Origin: Megamerina dolium
Taxonomy: Eukaryota > Arthropoda > Insecta > Diptera > Megamerinidae
Reading direction: 5' to 3'
Assembly (NCBI GenBank): GCA_963854835.1
Contig: OY978527.1
Location: 37,052,540 to 37,116,539 of the forward strand
DNA length: 64,000 nt
The notes under the pieces are model-generated. The model made no database searches and was not told the origin of the DNA. It saw only the letters and a list, made by a program, of their open reading frames with translations. This document shows positions 47,580 to 59,546 of the stretch, one piece after another. The translations under genes and the position numbers were made by a program. Within the stretch, counting starts at the first letter, position 1. Each line of letters begins with the position of its first letter.

Positions 47580-48835
47580 CATCTCCATTTATTAATGAAA
47601 GATAGGAGCATGTGCTCGTGGGTGCCGTAGCTCAGTGGTTAGTGTGTTCGCCTTCTGATCTGTAGGTCGTGGTTCAATACCCGGCTGATGCATAACAAAT
47701 TTTATATCGAAAAGATTTTTCTTTCGAATGGTACCCACCTGTCGGCAAGCAATTGGCAATTCTTCCGACAGTAACAACTTGCCATGAAAAAGCTTCTAAA
47801 AAGAACTCTGTGACAAAGCTCAGAAAAAGTGATGTCACAAGTGTTCTGCCGTTCGGAACCGGCTAAAATAAGTAGGTCCATTCTAATACTGTCCAAAATT
47901 TAAGACGCACAACAGTAATAGAAGAGAAGCTCGGCCAATGAGCCCTTTGGGGCTTTAAGTGCCACATATTTATTTTTTATTTTAGGAGCATGTGCTCAAC
48001 AATCTGATTGGACCTTATCAGTGTAGCTTCAGACCTGATAAATGCACCATTGACTAGATTTTCATACTGCACCAAGACTCAAGACAAAGGAGAAGACTCA
48101 GGAAAACCAGATCGACACACATTACCTTTTTGTTGATTATAAAGCCGATAAGAAATTAATTCTACACAAGAATATTTGAGTTCGGTATTACTGCGAAGCT
48201 TATTCGTTTTCGTTTCGTGATTTAATACCGAAATAATATGACTTGCTGATCTACGACATAATGACACTATCTTCAACAAAAATATCATACTATTGGTGTA
48301 TGCCGACGACGATCGACATGAACACGCGACCAGTCAGTGCAGCATTCTCAAAGTTGTAGAGAGTGTCGTGTCGAATTGGTCTTCTGGTTAACGAGGGCAA
48401 CCCAAAGTACCTAGTCTCAACAAACAAAGAGTTTACATATTGTAAAGGATCATTTTTCCAAACAGATACTACTTTCGGCTAAATAAGCAATTAAGAAGTC
48501 GAGCCTTCTCGCGAAGAGCGAAATCTACACTTTATGAGTCTCTCATGATGTCTGTCCTTACATATAGCGCTGCAGCCTGGAGAATTTGCATCTCAGATGA
48601 GAGATTTCTTGCAGTTTTCGAGACAAAGTTCTCTCGCTAGATCTTTTGACCTATTCGCATTGGTGACAAGTATCGAATACGGTACAACCATGACCTCTGC
48701 GAGCTGTATGACGATATTGACATGGCAAAGCCCATCAAAATATAGCGGCTGCGCTGGCTAGGTCATATCGATTGAATGGAGGAACACGTTCTAGTTGAGA
48801 AGGTGTTGTATTCTAAATTAATTTTCGGTTGTAAA
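47580..48835 (+). pseudogene. Non-LTR retrotransposon reverse-transcriptase relic (family Z), interrupted by a SINE
   Basis: After the SINE at 47618-47982 the translation reads VLNNLIGPYQCSFRPDKCTI near 47994-48055, the classic fingers/palm entry block of LINE reverse transcriptases (LIGPYQCGFRPGKSTIDQI). A palm segment follows near 48115-48140 (a FVDYKA-like catalytic block), then a degenerate catalytic YADD near 48298 (VYADD followed by D), and finally the same block as at 238-770 (RYYFRLNKQLRSRAFSR near 48465, LYESLMMSVLTYSAAAW near 48525). Many stops. It is the longer of two family copies here and shows which block order the short copy belongs to. Confidence 0.85.
47618..47982 (+). mobile_element. 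Full-length tRNA-derived SINE with perfect 15 bp target duplication (best copy)
   Basis: The duplicated target TAGGAGCATGTGCTC lies at 47603-47617 and 47983-47997. The head begins GTGGGTGCCGTAGCTCAGTG with box A TAGCTCAGTGG (47628-47638) and box B GGTTCAATAC (47671-47680), so it looks like a tRNA-derived internal polymerase III promoter. The body includes ACCTGTCGGCAAGCAATTGG, GATGTCACAAGTGTTCTGCC and AATAAGTAGGTCC. The 3' end has AGCCC-UUUG-GGGCU and a TATTTATTTTTTATTT tail. Insertion split a LINE reverse-transcriptase relic. Confidence 0.97.
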
Positions 48836-48839
48836 ATAA

Positions 48840-49800
48840 GTAAATAAGTTAAGCATTCTCCAAAGTTCTTTGGAAGTCAATGACCTGCGAAGACTTCTCG
48901 TACTGCCTAAGTTCTGAACAATCTATAAAGTTGCGTCTCGTAATTTTAGAATTTCCTAATACTGCTTGAAGCTGAATACAGTTTTATATTGTGATCGTTG
49001 AAGTTATGGGAAACTAGAATTAGGGGAAAATGAATTATATCATATAATACACCAGAAATTGAACATCACCTTGTTTTTGGAATCGGTCACAATTTGATAT
49101 TTTAGGTGAACAATACGTAAAGCAATCTCATCCGGTAACGTCGCATAAATAACGCCAATAAGCCAAACTCAGACAATATAGTGTGTTGAAGAGATAATTC
49201 CATACCGGATTATTGGAAGCTGTTTTACAACTGCCCTGCAAAAAACGCGACTTCTCCGGTATGTGTCCGAGTTCAGTCGCAAAGGAATATGCGACTAATC
49301 ACACTTTTGCTCTCTTTCTATGCATTGAACTATTGCCTTTTGTTCAAGCATATCCAATTAGTACCCTTTTATACACGAGCGGTTATAAATGTAGATTAGT
49401 CGCACGATTATAAATTTTCATTCAATGCATCATAATTCTCAAGTACATTTTCATTTCAATTATTTTATAATTTTCCCATTTTTTCTCTTCGCCGCTATTC
49501 GAATTAAAAGAATTTATTTTAATTAATTGCATTATAATTCTCATTCAATAATTTAAAAAAAAAAAATTTTTATTTATCGTGATTCGAACCTGGGTACAGA
49601 GTATAAATCAAACAATTTATTTTCATTCATTGAATTATACTCGTGAATTCCAATTCATATATTTCAAATTTAAATGTACAAATAAAAATTTACGTATTTT
49701 CTACTACTCTGCTCGAATTCAAACCGGTACCCAACATCGTATGTTTTGGCTATTATATCAGGTGTAGTAAAAAGAAATCCATGTTCCAATAGATGACTTT
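48840..49800. other. No gene seen; AT-rich
   Basis: A minus-strand GGTTCGAATC at 49581-49590 looks like a polymerase III B box but has no matching A box at the expected distance. Nothing else was recognised. Confidence 0.45.
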
Positions 49801-50595
49801 AGTACCTTTAGTATCTGTATCTCGTGTTGTATAACTGCAATCGGGTTACGCTAGCTGGCGTTAGAAAGATAGGGTTTCGTTCTCTTCAGGCAGTTTTGTT
49901 ATTACTTGACTCAGTATTGTTTGAGCACGCGTCAAAGATGGACACCAGTAAAGAGAAAATACGCCATATTTTACAGTTTTTCTTCAATAAAGGCGAAAAC
50001 GCAAGCCAGACGGCTGAAAATGTGAACAGTGTTTATGGTCCTTATTGGCTGTTACAAATCATGTGCAATTTTGGTTAAGTCGATTCCGTTCCGGTGATTT
50101 TGATGTCGAGGATGCACGCTCTGGAAGGCCAATTGTCGAAAATATCAATAAAATAATCGTCGAGTCATCATCTACTATGAGCTGCTTTCCTATGGCCAAA
50201 CTCTTAATTCAGACCTGTACTGTCAACAATTGGACCATCTGAACGAAGCAATCGCCCAGAAGCGGCCAGCTTTGGCCAATAGGAGAGGAATTGTGTTCCA
50301 TCAGGACAACGCCAGGCCACACACAACGATAGTGACTCGCCAGAAGCTCCGGGAGCTTATGTGGAAGGTTCTTATGCGTTCACGTTATAGTCCGGACCTG
50401 ACACCAAGTGATTACTACCTGTTCCTGTCTATGGCGAATGATTTTGCAGGTGAAAAATTCGCCTCAAGAGAAACTTGTGAAAATCGACTGTCCCAGTTTT
50501 GTCCAAGTTTTGCCAATAGGGATGAGGGTCTCTATGAGAGTCGCATTATGAAATGACCTTCAAATTGGCAACAAGTTATCGAATTGAGAGTTATC
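49800..50595 (+). pseudogene. Mariner transposase relic, internally deleted
   Basis: It starts MDTSKEKIRHILQFFFNKGE at about 49938 (N-terminal helix-turn-helix), continues VQFWLSRFRSGDFDVEDARS and GRPIVENINKI, and then jumps to YYELLSYG at about 50170, missing the first catalytic block. The last part is long and clean: QLDHLNEAIAQKRPALANRR, GIVFHQDNARPHTTIVTRQK (second catalytic D), YSPDLTPSDYYLFLSMAND (third catalytic D) and a C-terminal end near 50556. The frame changes once at about 50235. The middle third of the transposase is deleted. Confidence 0.9.
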
Positions 50596-50599
50596 ACTT

Positions 50600-52130
50600 G
50601 AAAGTGTAGAAAATCTGTAAATATATTAATTTAAAAATTGATCCAGAAAAGATTAATTCCGGACTACTCTCTTCAGGGATTAGTCGCAAAATTCTTTGCA
50701 GAGTAACGATGAACTTACCACATATAAGAGAGAAAGATATTAGTTTTCTAAACACTTCGGTAAATATAATAAATTATAACAAAAAACATACTTTAATCAA
50801 TCTTTATTAATTTAAGAACATTTCTCAAAACCAACATATATTTTATATATCCCCAAAATATTTAGATACATACATACAATACTCTCACTTAAGGCACTAA
50901 ATCCTAATGGCAATTATAAAAGCGTCAATTTCATAAATTTTCATACGACGCCAATGACCTTGAATGTGAATTTAATTTCGCACAAAAGCACACCGCACGA
51001 GCCAAAAATATATACCCACAAAGTTATTTAAATCAATAAAAGCTAAATTTGCCCGCAGGCAATCAATGAGATGTTAAATGGCAACTAAAACAATCTCTTA
51101 AATAAAGGAAGGCAAAACAGCAACAACTAAAAGAGCTGTATGTTTTGTAGCCGTATACTACATACCTGATATGTTTAAGGCAACGTATTGGCATATTTGC
51201 CCATATTTATTTTCATCACATAAACAATATTGATTTGAATGATTATGATAATAATAATGCTCATCATTCAGCCAAACTTTCCAATAGCACGTATTGTATG
51301 TGATCAATGACTTTTCTCTCAAAATATTATACACAATACAACAGCATCTGAATGAAATTCGCACATAAAATTGTAGTACTAATGTTAACACCAGCATCGT
51401 CAACGAAATACCTCAAAATTTCCCCCGCCATTCTGGTAAGAGCCTTCCAGTCGAACAACTGGCGCACATTTAACGATACAGGTGGCAACCGACACATAAA
51501 TGCATGCACACATCTTTTAATTATATATTGTTTCATTAGCATTCAATGGTTGGATCCTATATACTACATATAGTGGGCAAGAATAATAATAATAATAATA
51601 TTATCCATTTAGGGTATAATATTTATGTATAAATAAGATACGCCTCACAAAATTAAAACAAACATAATTGAGATACACAACATTGTGTAGAACGAAACGG
51701 AACAGAGAAGAGCATATATACATATTTACTCTACATACGTGTATATGACTATATGTACCACATATATAGTAGATAATTGAAATATCAAAAAGAGAAAAAT
51801 GTATACCATAAATGTATTTGGCATAATTACATACCCTAAAGGGATACCTCTCAATCCGAGATCGAACGATAATGTAGCTCTGTACGGTGGTCATGCCTGC
51901 GTATACAAGTAAGTACTAAGGACATACTACACTTTATGTACCTCACATCGACAAGATTTGGTCTTACTAATATCAAATACGTGCTATGACCGAATACCAG
52001 AATTTACTTTTCGCAAATGTATAAAAAAATTTAATTTAAAAAACAAGAGTGGGCTATCTGCCATAATAATCTTGTACAACTATTTCTAATGAAAACGGTA
52101 GGTATTTGTGCACGAGTATATCTATACAGT
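50600..52130. other. No gene seen; AT-rich
   Basis: Contains (AAT)n at 51583-51600. Open frames on both strands near 51350-51570 overlap and lack any recognisable domain. Confidence 0.5.
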
Positions 52131-52133
52131 AAA

Positions 52134-53640
52134 GTTAGGTTAGGTTATTGTGGCCCCCTTCTCAGACATTTCTACTCCGATCCCTTGCTAAACCATCTAG
52201 ATTTATTTACAAATTCCAGAAGATTACCCATTGTAATCTAAGAACGCGGGGCTAGGTCCTCAAAATAATAATTATCTAGAAATAATTTTCGTATTCTACA
52301 TAATGCAGTGCATTACAGATGCGTGACGGTTTCGAGCTCTTTCTCGTATCTGCAGTTTCTACAGAAGTCATGCGTGAGGTGGCTCAAACCCATAATACCA
52401 GCATGAAGTCGTATGAGGCAGTGACCACTTCTACAATGATTGATGTATCTTTCTTTCTAATGTCAATAACGTTTTGAGTGCGTTTCTCACTGAGTTGAAG
52501 CTACAGCAATTTAGCCGTCCTACTGATGGAATATTCAGTACATCGTCGTTGGAAGGCACAGAAGGTAATTTTTTCTACTTGGAAGTTTCATGTGGCAGTT
52601 AGGATACCAATTAGTCCATTTTCCTCACTTAGCATTGCTTTGATTCCCTGTCTCTCAAGCTCATTCGCAGCAGTATCTCGTTAAGGGATCTGCGGCAATC
52701 AATGGCGACCTTCGAGTTTAAGAAATACTAGTCAAGGATTTTTATGGCAGCCTGGCTATCACTCAGAATGCAAATGACAGTACAAGACATTATTTCTAAG
52801 CTCAGCTAGTGCAGTGTTAATTGATTTGACTTCTACCTGAAACACACAACATTAATCTGACAGCCTAAATATAATGTCCAGGTTAAAGAATTCCGAGCAA
52901 ACGTAGCCGTCCATTTTTCCATCAAGCCTGAAGTCGTCTGTAAAAAGTAGGTGTAATTCAGCAAAAACCACTCTTCCTCCCAGATGCTTCTGTCAAGGAC
53001 GGAAATTTGAAACATTTTAACAAATGCAGGTGTGAAATAGTTCGGTACGAAAGTAATTTAGAGTGCCCAGAGGCGCCCATTGGTGTAGGGCATTTAGTCT
53101 TAAGTCCGAACTGGCTGCCATTTATTTACCTAGTAAATCAATTGGAACGAAATATGCAATAGTGATCCTATTGCATATTTCGTTCCAATTGCCAACGGAG
53201 GTGTTGTCTTGAATGCGCCTGCTCTTTGTGTTTTTTCGAACTGTTAAATTTGTGAAGATTTAAACAGTGGAATCCACTAAGATATTACGGCAAAAAGGAG
53301 TGTTGTTTAGTTTTCGGTCTAGGATTACTCCTAGATAGCGAATCGCTTCATTCAGAGCAGGTGAAACACCTTTGAAACCGTATGCAATTGTTGTTGGAAT
53401 TTGGTGATTTCTGCAGAGTTTTGAGTTCGGTTTATTGCGGGCGCACATTTAAATCCCTCTCCTTCGTCCATCTTGATAGAGTAATAAAGTTTAGCTGGAT
53501 TACATCTCTGAGGACTTCCAAAAGTTGCCATCAATACTACGTCATCGGCATAGACTAGCACTCAGCACATCTTCCTCTCTGTTTCCTTCAGAAATTCGTT
53601 GACTACTAAGTTTCATAAGACAGCCCATGCAATTTTCTCT
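52134..53640 (-). pseudogene. LINE ORF2 relic: RT palm, RNase H, zinc-knuckle and 3' end (family Y)
   Basis: On the minus strand from about 53561, LVYADDVVLMATFGSP carries the YADD catalytic motif of reverse transcriptase. After frame changes, IRYLGVILDRKLNN near 53345 is the conserved block after the palm. RNase H pieces follow (FTDDFRLDGKMDGYV near 52945, ALAELRNN near 52805), then a stretch matching the C-terminal zinc-knuckle region (SHLTHDFCRNCRYEKEL-like in pieces near 52340-52400). The minus-strand 3' end is at about 52134, finishing in TAACCTAAC. The same family is present at 60751-61148. Stops and frameshifts are numerous. Confidence 0.8.
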
Positions 53641-54055
53641 GTCATGACGATTCACATGTCAAATTAGAGATGACTGAGGTCCGTCCTCTCCCATAGGTCA
53701 TCAGCAGAGTGTGTAGTTACTAGTATCATAATTGTAACGTTTCCATTCTCCTTGTGGTCCAAGTTTTATCTAGTTTTTTTAGAACAGTTGAAGTGTGTGG
53801 GGCAGTGTGAAACTATTTCAAAGACATCTTCTATATTGCCACAGAAGCTTTTCCGAAATTCCCCTGTGGCATTTCCCAAGAACTTACTTGTATTTTCTGA
53901 GGCCAGCTTAATGCTTGCCCAGTCTAACTCTAAGTGTGTAGTTTTGGTACAGTTGAACCATTTGCGATATTTAATGCTTTATTCAGGATATTCAGGCAAC
54001 GGACTTATTCGTCCACTAGGCTGATATTGATTTATTATAAAATTGTTGCCGCATT
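53641..54055. other. No assignable content; may be more of the upstream LINE
   Basis: It lies immediately 5' of the YADD block of the minus-strand LINE relic, so it could be eroded palm or finger sequence. I cannot identify motifs. Confidence 0.3.
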
Positions 54056-54059
54056 GTCT

Positions 54060-54215
54060 AACAATTGTTGGAGATATTTCAAAGGAACCCAAAGAAGTTT
54101 TTCCATCAATGTGTAACTGTTGATGAAATCTGGATGTAACACTAATCACCAGATTCTGATAAGCTATCGAAACAATAGGTTGAAAGGTGGGAGCAGTCTT
54201 TAATCCCGATAATGA
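54060..54215 (+). pseudogene. Mariner fragment around the first catalytic aspartate
   Basis: Frames read QCVTVDEIWM near 54105-54135 and SPDSDKLSKQ near 54145-54175, equivalent to the (V)T-D-E-T-W and TPE-K-QSKQW blocks of mariner transposases. No more of the gene is recognisable on either side. Confidence 0.55.
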
Positions 54216-54219
54216 AATT

Positions 54220-56380
54220 TTTTTTTTCGGTTAGTTCATTTATTACCAACTATCATTACATATACCAAGTTTCTGTTCCATGGCTGTTTTCGTACGCAAA
54301 GCGTTAAAACATACATTCAAAAACGCATTTTAAAATTCGGTTAGTCTATTCAATTCTCAGGAGAACATATCAACGTAATGAAGCGGATCACAGTTATGAC
54401 TTTGTATGGGAATTATTGAAAATAGTGTGCTCGAGTCATCCATTCTTTATTTTCCATCGCAACACAGCAACATTCATCAGGCGGTCGTCATATAGAATAG
54501 TAAGTAATAAACGTTCTACTAGAATCGATGATGTGCATACAATATAAGCATTGTTGTTATTTTTGCAACTATTACTATTCGAGAAATTACAACTGATTTC
54601 ATTGTAGATAGTTCCATAACACAGCGTAAATGGAACAATAGCTAAAACTCATCATTAACTAAAGTAACAAGACGGTAAATATGTAGTAGATACAATACAA
54701 ACAAAAGTATCGACAGCTACACAGCTTCAAGAGCCATGAAAATCATCCAGCAGCATAAATACAATATACATTGTAACAGATGTATTTCACAATGCAAGTA
54801 TGTATGTCTCATCATCATCATCAACATTGTCAGATATAATAATAATACCTAACATAATCAATTCGAAATTCAGTAGACAATTGGGAAGTTCTAAAATTAG
54901 TACTACACTATCCAATCTAAAGACCTAAATGTAGTCTGAAAGATCAGTATTCAACTGCTTACTCCGTACGTCTTAATGGCAAAGGCTTACATTGAGTATT
55001 TTGTAGACTGGATGACTGGAAGCCCTAATATATCTAAAGCATAGTTCAGAACATCAGTCAGCAACAGATGTGACTCATATAATTTATGAAACTTTTTTTA
55101 TTGGGTGATCTTTCTACCAGTATCTGTAATAGAAAATATAATAGCTCAGTGGTAGTGTTGACTCCATTGATAAGTCAGCAAAATTTCAAAATAATTATTC
55201 TTCTTTGTATGTATGAATGTAGCCATGGAGTCAACTGTTGAACATCATCATCAGCAAACAGCAACATCAACACCGACACTAACCGCATGACCACCTTTAG
55301 CATTGCCACCACTGCCATACATTTTTATCTCAGATTCAGCAAAAATAAAGTCATCTTACACGTTACACATTTCGCCTACTGTTGCTTTTTTGTGCACACT
55401 TTGCACAATTTCAATTTGGTCAGTTCGAGTATTGAAGGTGAACACCAAATGCCACAATGCCACACAATGCGTACACAGACACTCTACAATCGTACAGTAG
55501 CTAACACATACTAAAATAATTTTCTGTACAAAAATCACTATCTCACATTCACACAAAATGAAGAATTTTATGTTGAAGCAAATGCTTTATGATGTTAGCA
55601 GTATTAGCTTATTGCTGCTGGCAGCATTAGCAGTCATGCCAACACATTTTCATGAACAAAATATAGAGGAAAAACAACGAAAGAAATGATAAAAATAAAA
55701 TTTCACAAATTTTATGCCGCTACCAATATACTTTATAATAATTATGTGGTATGCTATTAAGTAGTGCTAGTAGCTTAAGTAAGTAGTAACACTATACAGT
55801 ATACAGTAGTGGCTTGTTGTCTGATTTCACTCGTTTTAAGCCCTTTGGCATTATATTTACAAGTAATGTGTTTTTGTGATGTTCACCACTGATAAACTGA
55901 AGGTGGTAATTTGTGGTTATTGTTATTGTGCTTTCAACAATACTCTCAATAAGTTTTTGTGTACTCATAAATATTATGATTTGGTATGATTTCATTAATA
56001 GCAACTGCTTTAACGGCACGCTCATATCTGCATATAAACAGTAGCATCTCAACAGAAGCTAATTTCGTTCATAAATGACGCTTTAAATTTATATTGAGAT
56101 ATGCTCCTGTAAGTAAAGTCTGTAAAGTTTTCAAATGATGAATATACTCGTATAATAAATTGAAAATGTATTTATTTACACAATTTGTATCTAGTTATTC
56201 TGTAATTATGATTAGTTTACAGCCATAATCCGCAATTTTTGACTATCATTTCTGAGAACTTATGAGTTCGTCATTTTGGAGACTACTGTAAACGCTCTCA
56301 ATAACAATTCTGAGAATTCTCAATAATAATCTGATAATTTTTCTACATATTCCGATCATTAGACTACAATTTATATTAAA
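54220..56380. other. No gene seen
   Basis: AT-rich, with overlapping open frames at 55287-55556 on both strands that have no recognised domain. Confidence 0.5.
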
Positions 56381-56385
56381 TTTTA

Positions 56386-56620
56386 CCTGGCAGTAACAAT
56401 TTGCCAAAAATGCTTCTAAAAAGAGCTCTGTGACAAAACTAAGTTAAAATGATGTCACTAGGGTTCTGCCATTCGGAACCGGCTAATATAAGTAGGTCTC
56501 CTCTAATGCTCTCCAAATTTAACACGCACAACAGTATTGGAAGAGAAGCTCGGTGGTAGCACAATGGGCCTTTCTGGCCTAAGTGTGTCCTCTCAGAGAG
56601 AGGGCAGCCACATTTTAGGT
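56386..56620 (+). mobile_element. SINE with a LINE-derived 3' tail (variant 2)
   Basis: The SINE body (56386-56553, from CTGGCAGTAACAATTTGCC to AGAGAAGCTCGG) is joined directly to GTGGTAGCACAATGGGCCTT, TCTGGCCTAAGTGTG and CTCTCAGAGAGAGGGC-GCCAC. That tail corresponds to the 3' end of the LINE at 60751-60848, in place of the GAGCCC...GGGCT tail of the other copies. The 5' head is missing. Confidence 0.8.
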
Positions 56621-56774
56621 ACATTTTAGAATGAAAGCATACAATTTTCTGTGCAGTAACCTGTAACCCTGTAAATTCTAAATTTTTTTCAGGTTTCACC
56701 ATAGAATGTTTAGATAACGAGAACCTTATCGCTATTAAATATATCACTATTTAAGTGTGAGCTGAAAAAGATAA

Positions 56775-57765
56775 TATTTTCAAAACGCTCCACCCCCTCG
56801 AGATTTGTCCGAAAACCGTACGTCCTCAAAATTGTCAAATCAAAAATTCACGCGAATCCGCTCTGAAAACAGAAAATCATGGCCCGGAATATGAATGTGT
56901 TGCAAGAATCCATGAGTCGAATTATTAAAAATGACTTGGGACTTGGGTCTTTCAAAAGCCATACAGGACATTTGTTGACTGCAGTTTTGAAAAAAAAAAT
57001 GGAATGGAAAAATGCAAACGTCGGGAAAAATTTAACAAGCAAAATGATAAGGTGTATCCGCGGTCATCTAAGGAAGCATCTGAACTAATTCCAAAGGTCG
57101 AACAGGGTCATCATCCGACTTTAGTCATGGTTTGCTGCGTTGTCTCTTGGTAATTGTAATGGTAGTACGGGTTGGGCTATGGCCTTTATGCACTGCAACC
57201 AACCTGAATAGATATTTAGTATATTTAATATATCGAGGAATCGAACCAGCTCCTTCGGGGGGAGCATTTGAAGGTCTTCATCTTCTAGTAGGTATGAACC
57301 TACTATAGCTATTTTGTATAAGTGTTTTATTGCATACGAAGTGGCCTGGGTTGTCTCTTACGATGTGGTCACTGACTTGCATTTCTGCGAACAAAAAGTC
57401 CAAAGCAACCGTTTTGGAAGCTGTTGTGTAACTACTTAACCATTTTATGTTTCAAAATAAGTACGAGATTATCCAGCAATATTCTGCGCTGCCGCATAAG
57501 ACTAAAACGACCCAAGCTTGGCTCCAAAACGATTTATCAGCATTCATTTACTATAAAGAATGGCTCTCAGGTCCTTATTTGAACCCACTGAATTACAAAT
57601 TGTGGACAGTTGTAGAGTACATGATTTGTCATAAAATATACCCTAACATTGGTTCTCTTAAGACAGCTTTAGTTCGTGCTGTGGTCAAATTTCCAATGGT
57701 CTGCTGTTAATGATTGGCCAGTCTGACTTAACGCGTGCGTGAAGGGCAAAAGTGAACATTTCGAA
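56775..57765 (+). pseudogene. Tc1/mariner transposase relic (second subgroup)
   Basis: N-terminal part: RKPYVLKIVKSKIHANPL, then KQKIMARNMNVLQESMSRII and KNDLGLGSFKSHTGHLLTAV from about 56812 to 57000. An unrecognised interval (57090-57400) follows, then the C-terminal half: SALPHKTKTTQAWLQNDLSA, WLSGPYLNPLNYKLWTVVEY (third catalytic region) and CHKIYPNIGSLKTALVRAVV to about 57700. The 57090-57400 segment, with an AATCGAACC stretch near 57239, may be a separate insertion. One stop and frame change at 57085; otherwise well preserved. Confidence 0.85.
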
Positions 57766-57769
57766 TGAA

Positions 57770-59260
57770 TATTTTGCTTATTTGTATTCAATAAATATGT
57801 ATGTAAAAAATTTGATTGAAAAACTTTCATTATTTTTAATTTTATAGCATAAAATGTGTGTAACAGTATTTATGTACCTACGAAGTACCTTTATATATGT
57901 CAAATTTTGTCTATGCATATTTTGTGTGGTCCCAACGAACTCCTCTGCTTAGAAAGTGATCCACGCAAATGAATGCACGTGGTAATCTCTAGAAGCAGTC
58001 TCAATTTATGTTATTGGTTTCTATTTACCTTTACATCTCCACTTGCCGCATTATTAGTAACACAAAGAAACAAAACACATCAAACCAATCAAATTCAATT
58101 GAATTAAATTTAAAATGACTAAATTATTCAAATTAAATGACATCGTATATATACGAGTATTCGAATAGATATGCATAAATGTACATGTGTTGTACATCTC
58201 CATTTGATCATACATATGCGAGTATGAGTACGAGTATACGCAGTAGATACCTACAACATAATCCCAAATAACAACAATAATAAATAATAAGCATAATACC
58301 ATAATATTCATAATGTAAAACTAATAGGTAGTCATAAAATAAATGCTTTGCTTACAGATGTACCTTATGTTATCGTATGCATTGTATATGAAAGTAGGTA
58401 AAAATTAAATATGTATAATAGTGATGATGAAGATCAATAACTGAAGATACTGAAGAGTAGCATCTCTTTGCTTCAATTCATTTAAATACAAACAAAAAAA
58501 AAATCAAATTGCCTACAACTTATTGGGAAGAAATTATATATTCATTGAGGAGACCAAGTATGTGTATTTACATACATACTCTCCGATGAATACAAGTTTA
58601 TTTGAGCGCACATTGGCATCACCTGTGATGCAATTAAAAGTGTTTGAAAGACTACTCGATATATTTATATTTTATAGACATATGTATACTAAACATATAG
58701 TATGCGCATACATATATAATCGTATATGCTCGTTCATGCATTGATAGAGATCTCGTCTCAGCAATTACTTACTGCTTCTTCTTGTATAGTCGATTTTTTC
58801 AGCATTTTCTTTTTTCTTTCTTTTTTTTTTATACAATATTATTCAAAATTATGATAGACATACAATTAATGGCATAATAAAGATTAATTACAACAATCAC
58901 AACATGCGCGATAATATTGATCGCTTGTGCCACCCAAAGTGTTGAATGTTGAGGTTGTTTGAATTGAGAGCACTGAAGATGTAAAGATTTTTATAAAAAA
59001 AATATGTTCGATATGAATATAAATGAATACATTTTTATGTCGATTAATTATTTAATTTTTTTTTTTTTTGTACTTTCTCTAATATTGCTCATGTAATTAC
59101 TAGATGTAACTGATACTCTAGAATGTCGATAGAGGGGGAAAAGGACCTGGCTACTACTGGAGAGACAAGATGACGAATTCTATCACTAGCTCGCACCATA
59201 ATTACATATTTAGGTAGCCACTTCCAAGTCGACCTCACCTAAATGGTACCATGCCAACTA
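57770..59260. other. No gene seen; AT-rich
   Basis: AT-rich DNA with ATAC-type repeats and poly-T runs. No coding content recognised. Confidence 0.5.
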
Positions 59261-59264
59261 GATA

Positions 59265-59535
59265 GGATAAGGTTGCCGTGGCACACTTGGATGAGAAAAG
59301 CCCGTTGTGATAACAGCGAGCTTCTCTTCCAGTGTTATTGTGCGTCTTAAATTTTGACAGTATTAGAAGCGATCTACATATATTAGCTTTATAAAGCTTT
59401 GTCACAGAGCTCTTCAAGAAGCATTTTTTTCATGACAAATTGTTACTGCCGGAAGAAGTTGCCTCAGCCGGGGATGGAAACCATGACCTACGGATCAGAA
59501 GACCAACTCTCTAAAAACTAAGCTTCGGCACCCAT
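59265..59535 (-). mobile_element. SINE with a LINE-derived 3' tail (variant 2)
   Basis: Minus strand: degenerate head near 59520-59535, body, then AGAGAAGCTCGC joined to TGTTATCACAACGGGC and a CCAAGTGTGCCACGGC end. The join falls at the same SINE position as in the 56386 copy, although the two tails have diverged. The copy at 59316-59535 has lost part of its body. Confidence 0.75.
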
Positions 59536-59546
59536 ATATTATTTAT

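Noticed and set aside
47618..47700. A real tRNA gene at the SINE head
   Set aside because: It has box A and box B but no convincing anticodon arm or acceptor closure, and the same head recurs in at least six other copies attached to a SINE body.
49561..49640. Minus-strand B-box-like GGTTCGAATC at 49581-49590, possible tRNA gene
   Set aside because: No A box at the expected distance and no cloverleaf can be drawn. It may be a relic of another tRNA-derived repeat.
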